This document shows, piece by piece, positions 58,632 through 64,000 of a stretch of 64,000 nucleotides of DNA. Under the pieces are notes generated by a model. That model saw only the letters and a program-made list of their open reading frames with translations. It searched no databases and was not told the origin of the DNA. The stretch lies in contig JBKHXF010000008.1 of NCBI GenBank assembly GCA_046566145.1, forward strand, positions 226,900-290,899, written 5' to 3'. Source of the stretch: JBKHXF01 sp046566145 (GTDB lineage: Bacteria > Actinomycetota > Nitriliruptoria > Nitriliruptorales > Nitriliruptoraceae). The position numbers and the translations under genes are program-made. Numbering within the stretch: position 1 is the first letter of the stretch; each line of letters begins with the position of its first letter.

Positions 58632-59207
58632 TTGGCAGAGGTCGGGCTGGTCGCGCTGGCCGTCGTGCTCGGCCTCGGCGCCGCGGTCGTGGTGTCGTAC
58701 AACCGCTTCGTGGAGCAGCGCCAGCTCGTGCGGGACGCCTGGGCGAACATCGACACCGAGCTGCAGCGTCGCGCCGACCTCGTGCCGAACCTCGTCGCGA
58801 CGGTGCGCGCCTACGCCGCCCACGAACGGGCCGTCCTCGACGAGGTGACCGAGGCCCGCACCCGCGCCGTCGCGGACCACGTCGGCGTGGACGACCGCGC
58901 CGCCGACGAGCAGCGGCTCGCCGGGGCCCTGCGGCACCTGTTCGCCGTCGTCGAGGGCTACCCCGAGCTGCGCGCGTCGTCGCAGTTCCTCGCCCTGCAG
59001 CAGGAGCTCGCGGTGACCGAGGACCGCATCCAGGCGGCTCGGCGGTTCCACAACGCCAACGTCCGCGACCTCAACCGCCGCGTCGAGTCGGTGCCGTCGA
59101 ACCTCGTCGCGTCGGCGTTCGGGTTCCACCGCGAGGCGTACTTCGAGGTCGAGCCGGTGCTGCGCGACGCCGGCGCGCCGGGCGTCGACGCCCTGCGCGA
59201 CGGCTGA
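58632..59207 (+). CDS. lemA: LemA family protein
   Basis: A 191-residue LemA protein: one N-terminal membrane helix (residues about 4-22) with the conserved YNRFVEQRQLVRDAWANIDTEL, LQRRADLVPNLVATVRAYAAHE and the C-terminal VPSNLVASAFGFHREAYFEV. The family has a helical-bundle ectodomain; its function is not established, though it often accompanies TPM or DUF3137 proteins. The start is a TTG with GGAGGG 6 bases upstream. Confidence 0.9.
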   Translation: MAEVGLVALAVVLGLGAAVVVSYNRFVEQRQLVRDAWANIDTELQRRADLVPNLVATVRAYAAHERAVLDEVTEARTRAVADHVGVDDRAADEQRLAGALRHLFAVVEGYPELRASSQFLALQQELAVTEDRIQAARRFHNANVRDLNRRVESVPSNLVASAFGFHREAYFEVEPVLRDAGAPGVDALRDG

Positions 59208-59218
59208 GGGGCGGGCGC

Positions 59219-60007
59219 GTGGACCTCGGGATGCAGGGCTGGGGCGTGCTGGTCACCGGCGCGTCCGGCGGCATCGGCGGCGCAACCGCCCGACGGCTCG
59301 CCGCCGAGGGGGCGCGGGTCGCGTGCCACTACCGCGGCAACCAGGCCGCCGCGGAGGAGCTCGCCTCGGAGCTCGGCGGCGTCGCCGTCGGCGCCGACCT
59401 GACCGACCCCGCCCAGGCCGACGCGATGGTCGCCACCGCGTGGGAGCGCCTCGGCCGGCTCGACGCCGTCGTCGCGAACGCGGGCGTGTGGCCCGAGCCG
59501 GACGTGCCGCTGTGGGAGCTCGACGTCGAGCGCTGGCGCGCCACGATCGACGCGAACCTGACCGCGACGTTCCTGACCTGCCGGGCGTTCCTCCGGGCGA
59601 TCGCCGCGGCACCCGGCGACCACGTCCCGTCCCACCCGTCGATCGTCCTCGTGGCGTCGACCGCCGGCGCGTTCGGCGAGGCGGGGCACAGCGACTACGC
59701 GGCCGCCAAGGCGGCCATCGCCGTCGGGCTGGCCCGCAGCCTCAAGAACGAGGTGGTGCGGCTGCACCCGTTCGCGCGGGTCAACGTGGTCTCCCCCGGC
59801 TGGACCGTGTCGCCGATGACGGCGGCCACCCTCGACGACGCGCTCGTCGACCGGGTCACGGCGACGATGCCGCTGCGCAAGGTCGCGACCGTCGACGACG
59901 TCGCCGCGGCCATCGCGACGCTGCTGTCGCCCGTGGCGTCGGGGCACGTCACCGGCGAGGTCGTGACCGTCGCCGGCGGCATGGAGGGACGCCTGCTGCA
60001 CCCCTGA
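59219..60007 (+). CDS. Short-chain dehydrogenase/reductase
   Basis: A 262-residue SDR-family oxidoreductase. The NAD(P)-binding TGASGGIG motif is near residue 14, NAG follows in the middle, and the catalytic S, Y and K are in VASTAG and SDYAAAKAA (YAAAK). The C-terminal VTGEVVTVAGGMEG is typical. The cofactor may be NADP because of a nearby arginine. The substrate is unknown. GTG 59219 is 11 bases after lemA; an ATG four codons later is also possible. Confidence 0.87.
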   Translation: MDLGMQGWGVLVTGASGGIGGATARRLAAEGARVACHYRGNQAAAEELASELGGVAVGADLTDPAQADAMVATAWERLGRLDAVVANAGVWPEPDVPLWELDVERWRATIDANLTATFLTCRAFLRAIAAAPGDHVPSHPSIVLVASTAGAFGEAGHSDYAAAKAAIAVGLARSLKNEVVRLHPFARVNVVSPGWTVSPMTAATLDDALVDRVTATMPLRKVATVDDVAAAIATLLSPVASGHVTGEVVTVAGGMEGRLLHP

Positions 60008-60040
60008 ACGGGGTGCTGCAGGCGTCCGACCAGCGGCGGG

Positions 60041-62935
60041 TCAGCGACCCGCGAGGAGCCCCGCGCTGCCCGCGCCGGCGCCGGCGCGGGCGAACCCGGA
60101 CACGACCGTCGCGGCCGCGCCGGCCGCGAGCCCGTTGCCTCCGGGGCTCCGGGTCCCGTCCACGTAGACGCGGGTGGGCGTGTCGGACGACGTCCAGGTG
60201 ACCGGGTCACCGACGATCGGGCCGCCCGACTGCGCGGGGTTGTCCCACGTCAGGACGTTGCGCAGCACCGTGTAGCCGTTGTCGGTCACCGCGTAGCTCG
60301 ACATCCCGAACGGGTGGTAGAAGGCCGTCGTCGGGAACGGCAGCAGCGACCCGACGGTGCGCACCACGCCCTCGCCCACCGGGATCTCGGCCAGTGCGGC
60401 CCGGTCGGTGCCGGTGGACTCGCGGCCGGCGACGCGGCCGCCGGCGGCGGTCACCGCCGTCGTGCGGACGTTCCACTGCGGCTGCGAGGTGTTGAGCGCG
60501 TACCCGATCGGCACCGGCTCGACGAGCTGCTTGCGGGCCCCGCGACCGGTCGCGGCGCCGGGCAGGTCGAGGCCCTCGGCGAGCGGGTCGCCGTACCCGT
60601 CGGGGAAGGCGACGTTGCCGGCGTAGACGGTGCCGCGACGGACGTCCGCCGTCGGCACGACCCCCATCCAGGCGAGCCCACGCAGGGCGTCGTCGGTCAG
60701 CACGACGTTGCCGCCGGACTCCGCGAACGCCCGCAGGCGCGCGCCCAGCCGGTCCGCGTCCGCCGCGGTGTACGAGGTGCGGGGCAGGTCGAGCAGGCCC
60801 TGCGCGACCGTCTCGCCGGCGGCGTGGTAGCCGGGGAGCAGGGTGCCGTCGACCGCGATCACCGAGTCGAACACCGACAGGTCACGGCCGGCCAGCACCG
60901 CGTCGACCGACACCGGGGTCAGGGTGGTGTCGGGCCCGAGGAACGGCGCGAGCTCGTCGAAGAAGTCCATGTTGGAGACGTCGAACGCGTCCTGGACGGG
61001 CTGCTCCCACGCCGGCTCGCTGGTGAAGTCGACCTGCCACTCGACCTGGGTCGGCACGAGCCCGGTCACGACCACGCGGTAGTCGCCGTCGAGCGGGTAG
61101 TTCCAGTCGCTGCGGGCGCCCGGCGTGAAGTACACGGGGCCGCCGGCGTACACCGGACGGGACGCCCACGTCGTCGCCCCGGGGGCCCGGTACTGCACCC
61201 GCAGGCTGTTGACGTCGGACGCCGACGCGGAGCCGGCGGAGGTCCAGCGCACGCTCGCCGAGATGCCCCCGACGTAGGTGTCGCCGGCGGTGTTGTCGAC
61301 CTGGAACTCGGCCAGCACCGTGGTGCCCGTCCCGGGGTGCCGTGCCGTGCCGGCCCGGTCCGCCGGCGGCTCGACGCCGTCCGGCGCGGCCGGCCGCTGG
61401 ACCCCCTCGTCGACGAGGCGGCGCGGGTTGACGAGGTAGGCGACGTCGCCGCCGACCTCGAACTCCGCCGGCGGCGGCTGGAGCTGGAAGTTGAGCATCG
61501 CGTAGATGAGCGACTTGTTGCCGTCGACGTGGAGCTGCTCCGCCTCCGGCAGGTAGCAGGTCCCGACCCCGCAGTTGCCGAGGTGGGAGAGCATCATCTC
61601 GTTGTCGATGCCGTCGGCGTTCAGGCCGACGGGCGAGTCCATCCAGTTCCCCATCGCGCCGGTGACCGTGTAGTTGATGGTGTCCCAGATGGTCCCGTAC
61701 TGGACGCCGTAGGCCCGCTGGTCGCACTCCTCGCCCGGCGGCAGGTTCGTGGCCCCGGTCGGGGTCACGCCGTCGAACGGCACGCACTGGTCGGGGGCGT
61801 CGTTGGGCTTGATCTCGGGCGACCACGCGAGCCGGGTCTCGCCGTCGCGCCACGCCTCGCGGACGAACTGCATCACCCGCTGGTTCTTCGCGTACGGACG
61901 CTGCGACCCGCCGATGAGCGTGTACGAGAACGCGTTGGCGGCCACCATGCCGTGCAGGTCGATGCCGCCGGTCCAGCGGTCGGAGAGGTTCTGCAGGACC
62001 TTGCCGAGGGTGCGGGACTCCGACTCGGACCACGGGGTGAAGGACGGGTCGGTGAAGCCGATCTCCGGCCAGTCCCGGTTGAGGTCCATGCCGTTGCCGT
62101 TGTAGCGCATGAAGCCCATCGGGTTCGCCTGGTCGACGTCGCCGCGGCGCCAGCCGTCGGGGTTGGGCAGCACGAAGTAGCTCACCGAGCGCATCAGGAC
62201 CTCACCGACGCGCAGGTTCTGCGCGGGCAGGCCGTCGAGCGTCTCGATCTCGCCCGCGGGCAGGGTCTCGAGCAGCGGGCGGTCCGGCTCGGTCGCGCCC
62301 CAGGTGACGAGGTCCTCGACCGCACGGACGCCGCCCTCGACGCCGGCGCGCTCGATGCCGTGCATCGACAGCGACCAGACGAAGTGGTCGCGGTCGCCCT
62401 CGGCGACGGGCTCGACGTCGTCGAGGAGCCGGGCGCCCTCGGGTGCGGTGACCTTCACCAGCACCAGCGGCGTGCGCTCGCGCCCACCGAGGTCGTCGGG
62501 CAGGCCCTCGGAGAAGCCGTCACCGAGCTCCTCCCGCAGCACCTCGCGGATGCGCGGGTCGTCGGTGGTGGACAGGTCGATGACGTCGACGAGGTCGCGC
62601 GTGAGCTCGAGCTCGTCGGCGAGGAAGGTCAGGCCGCGGATCGCCTCGTCGTAGCTCATGAAGGTCCGCGCGGCACAGGGCGCGTTGCCCTTGGCCCACG
62701 GGGACCCGCCCGTGCCGGGGTGCGGGGTGTCCTCCCCCAGCTCGGGGGCCCAGTACGCGAGCGGGTCGGGGAACACCCGGCCGCACGCGGCGTAGGCCGC
62801 CTCGTTGTCGGCGATGGGGCCGGCGAAGGCCACGGGGGCCTGTCCGGTCGCGAGCGGCACGAGGGCCGCCACCATCCCGAGCACCAGCGCCGTCACCAGC
62901 CGGCGCGCACGCGTCGTCGTCCCTGCGACCACCAC
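60041..62935 (-). CDS. Secreted M14-family zinc carboxypeptidase with C-terminal accessory domains
   Basis: A 964-residue exported protein. A signal peptide (hydrophobic residues about 12-35) precedes an M14 domain with the zinc ligands H192 and E195 in SMHGIERAG and H328 in GGIDLHGM. NPDGWRRGD and NGMDLNRDWPE are typical of the carboxypeptidase fold. The region after about residue 490 has a beta-sandwich (VLAEFQVDNTAGDTYVGG) and a Rossmann-like segment (SVIAVDGTLLPGY, RLRAFAESGGNVVLTDDALRGL). The last 60 residues end in a hydrophobic, alanine/glycine-rich stretch. GTG 62935 follows GGGAGG at 5 bases and starts close to the signal peptide. Confidence 0.78.
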   Translation of the reverse strand: MVVAGTTTRARRLVTALVLGMVAALVPLATGQAPVAFAGPIADNEAAYAACGRVFPDPLAYWAPELGEDTPHPGTGGSPWAKGNAPCAARTFMSYDEAIRGLTFLADELELTRDLVDVIDLSTTDDPRIREVLREELGDGFSEGLPDDLGGRERTPLVLVKVTAPEGARLLDDVEPVAEGDRDHFVWSLSMHGIERAGVEGGVRAVEDLVTWGATEPDRPLLETLPAGEIETLDGLPAQNLRVGEVLMRSVSYFVLPNPDGWRRGDVDQANPMGFMRYNGNGMDLNRDWPEIGFTDPSFTPWSESESRTLGKVLQNLSDRWTGGIDLHGMVAANAFSYTLIGGSQRPYAKNQRVMQFVREAWRDGETRLAWSPEIKPNDAPDQCVPFDGVTPTGATNLPPGEECDQRAYGVQYGTIWDTINYTVTGAMGNWMDSPVGLNADGIDNEMMLSHLGNCGVGTCYLPEAEQLHVDGNKSLIYAMLNFQLQPPPAEFEVGGDVAYLVNPRRLVDEGVQRPAAPDGVEPPADRAGTARHPGTGTTVLAEFQVDNTAGDTYVGGISASVRWTSAGSASASDVNSLRVQYRAPGATTWASRPVYAGGPVYFTPGARSDWNYPLDGDYRVVVTGLVPTQVEWQVDFTSEPAWEQPVQDAFDVSNMDFFDELAPFLGPDTTLTPVSVDAVLAGRDLSVFDSVIAVDGTLLPGYHAAGETVAQGLLDLPRTSYTAADADRLGARLRAFAESGGNVVLTDDALRGLAWMGVVPTADVRRGTVYAGNVAFPDGYGDPLAEGLDLPGAATGRGARKQLVEPVPIGYALNTSQPQWNVRTTAVTAAGGRVAGRESTGTDRAALAEIPVGEGVVRTVGSLLPFPTTAFYHPFGMSSYAVTDNGYTVLRNVLTWDNPAQSGGPIVGDPVTWTSSDTPTRVYVDGTRSPGGNGLAAGAAATVVSGFARAGAGAGSAGLLAGR

Positions 62936-63069
62936 GGTCCCCTCCCAGGCCCGTCGGGGTGACCCCTCCCGGGCCACACCTCACGGGGGACTTCCGCGCC
63001 GGGGGCACGGACTCCTGCACCCGGGTGCGGATCCGGACGAGCCGGGCGCTGGGGAGCGGCGCCGGCGGC

Positions 63070-63858
63070 TCAGCGCAGGGCGGCGTGCATCTCCCAGACG
63101 AGGACCTCGGCGCCGTCCGCGCCGGCGGTCAGCCGGGGGCCGCCGGCGCCGGTCAGCCGGACGGCGTCGCCGGTGTCGAGGCCGCCGGCGCCCTCGAGCT
63201 CGACGTCGCCCTTCGGCACGAAGAGGTGCACGAACGGCGCGTCGGGGAGCTCGACGACCTCGCCCGGCGCGAGCCGGGCCGCGAGCAGCCGGGCGTGGCG
63301 CTGCGCGATCCGGATGGCGGCGTCGTCGCCCATCCCGGACGCGACCGGCTGCAGGCCGCCCCTCGCGAGCTCGGCGTTGACGTCGAGCTGCTCGTAGCCG
63401 GGCTCGATGCCGCCCTCGTCGGGGACCACCCACATCTGGACGAAGTGCACGGGCCCACGGGGGCGCATCGAGGTGCCGGTGCGGGCGCCGGGGGCGTCGG
63501 CGATGCCGCGGTTCATCTCCGAGTGGAGGATCCCGGTGCCGGCGGACATCCGCTGGGCGAGCCCCGGGTAGATGATGCCGCTGTGCCCCATCGAGTCGCG
63601 ATGCTCGAGCTCGCCGTCGAGCACCCAGGTGACGATCTCCATGTCGCGGTGCGGGTGGGTGTCGAACCCGGTGTCCGGCGCGACGCGGTCGTCGTTGTTG
63701 ACCAGCAGCACCCCGAAGTGGGTGTTGCGCGGGTCGCGGTGGGGCCCGAAGGAGAACGAGTGGCGGGAGTCGAGCCACGGCAGGGCGGTCTCGAAGCGGC
63801 CGCCGGCGCGGCGGACGTCGACGCTCGGTCGCAGGTCGGGTGCGAGGGTCTCGGCCAT
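63070..63858 (-). CDS. Pirin family protein
   Basis: A 262-residue bicupin pirin. The N-terminal cupin has the metal ligands in THPHRDMEIVTWVLDGELEHRDS (three histidines and a glutamate), then GTGILHSEMNR. Bacterial pirins bind iron or other metals and some act as quercetin dioxygenases; the role here is unknown. The ATG at 63858 has GGAG 8 bases upstream. It has a good promoter at 63918-63890. Confidence 0.9.
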   Translation of the reverse strand: MAETLAPDLRPSVDVRRAGGRFETALPWLDSRHSFSFGPHRDPRNTHFGVLLVNNDDRVAPDTGFDTHPHRDMEIVTWVLDGELEHRDSMGHSGIIYPGLAQRMSAGTGILHSEMNRGIADAPGARTGTSMRPRGPVHFVQMWVVPDEGGIEPGYEQLDVNAELARGGLQPVASGMGDDAAIRIAQRHARLLAARLAPGEVVELPDAPFVHLFVPKGDVELEGAGGLDTGDAVRLTGAGGPRLTAGADGAEVLVWEMHAALR

Positions 63859-63889
63859 GGGGCGGGCTCCTGGCGGGTGACGGAGCACC

Positions 63890-63918
63890 AGCGTACCCGA
63901 CGTTCGTTGCAATCACAA
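63890..63918 (-). promoter_or_regulatory. Promoter of the pirin gene
   Basis: Minus-strand TTGTGA (63918-63913), a 17-base spacer and TACGCT (63895-63890) form a good promoter. GTTG-N6-CAAC (63906-63919) overlaps the -35 and could be a regulator site. Confidence 0.55.
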
Positions 63919-63988
63919 CTACCGGCCCGGGAGCACCCCGTGCCCCGAGCCGCCGCCCGACCTCCCGGGCCCACCGGACGGTGGCGGC

Positions 63989-63994
63989 TAGCCT
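63989..63994 (+). promoter_or_regulatory. -10 element at the window edge
   Basis: TAGCCT lies 6 bases from the right end on the plus strand. It probably serves a gene beyond the window. Confidence 0.3.
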
Positions 63995-64000
63995 CGCGAG

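Noticed and set aside
1..64000. Abundant CGCCGGCG-type octamers
   Set aside because: They occur throughout coding sequence and are expected from the codon use of a very GC-rich genome. A genome-wide count would be needed to claim a signal.

Overview
The window is a very GC-rich chromosomal segment (visibly well above 70% G+C) from an actinobacterium. Several independent traits support this: a full-length CarD, a TCGAAC-N4-GTTCGA SOS box, TANNNT -10 hexamers, several apparently leaderless genes, an MprA/MprB-like two-component pair, an MhuD-like heme oxygenase, a RES/Xre toxin-antitoxin pair and two wax-ester-synthase/DGAT paralogues. Nothing in it identifies a genus. A TPP-riboswitch-controlled ThiBPQ thiamine importer and a bacterial histone-fold gene would fit a deep-branching lineage (Nitriliruptoria- or Acidimicrobiia-like), but that is a guess. 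No rRNA, insertion sequence, prophage or CRISPR array was seen.

Layout. 1-7.8 kb: HrpB helicase (cut by the window edge), CarD, a SnoaL-fold protein, a secreted glycerophosphodiesterase, MsrA, DUF1499, an orphan BcsB-like protein and a cupredoxin. 7.9-14.3 kb: a LexA-box-controlled 13E12-type HNH protein, an MsrB/HugZ pair, a secreted protein of unknown function, an MhuD-like enzyme and a large subtilase. 14.3-19.0 kb: TPP riboswitch, thiamine pyrophosphokinase and ThiB-ThiP-ThiQ. 19.0-22.6 kb: RES/Xre toxin-antitoxin, histidine kinase and response regulator. 22.7-26.2 kb: a cluster-less Rieske-like protein, a GMC oxidoreductase and an ornithine-cyclodeaminase-like protein. 26.2-29.4 kb: an accessory stretch with a HepT/HTH-MNT pair, two tandemly duplicated lipoproteins and a Phd/VapC-type pair.

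29.4-41.8 kb: an FdhF/YdeP-like molybdoenzyme in an overlapping operon with FdhD and a WS/DGAT, an AEC transporter, a YpfJ-type metalloprotein, tRNA-Gly(GCC), dUTPase, a coiled-coil membrane protein, a second WS/DGAT, a small HTH protein, a staphylococcal-nuclease-like lipoprotein and a class III adenylate cyclase. 42.0-47.5 kb: a neutral-ceramidase-like enzyme, a receiver plus HD-GYP pair (the HD-GYP gene is frameshifted at a C8 tract), a second stand-alone receiver and a photolyase. 47.7-57.8 kb: Lhr helicase, a 57-residue histone-fold protein with its own promoter and tandem hairpins, two zinc-ribbon/beta-propeller membrane proteins and a Nei-type glycosylase. 57.8-64 kb: DUF3137, LemA, a short-chain dehydrogenase, a secreted M14 carboxypeptidase and a pirin.

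Themes. DNA repair and nucleic-acid handling recur (HrpB, Lhr, photolyase, Nei, LexA-regulated HNH, dUTPase), as do sulfoxide and heme handling (MsrA, MsrB, HugZ-like, MhuD-like). Many genes overlap by 1-4 bases, which suggests translational coupling. Standout observations are the small histone-fold gene, the SOS box lying on the promoter of a leaderless HNH gene, the HTH-nucleotidyltransferase fusion with an ATAAGG/CCTTAT operator on its start codon, the repeated leaderless promoter geometry, and the C8 frameshift in the HD-GYP gene.
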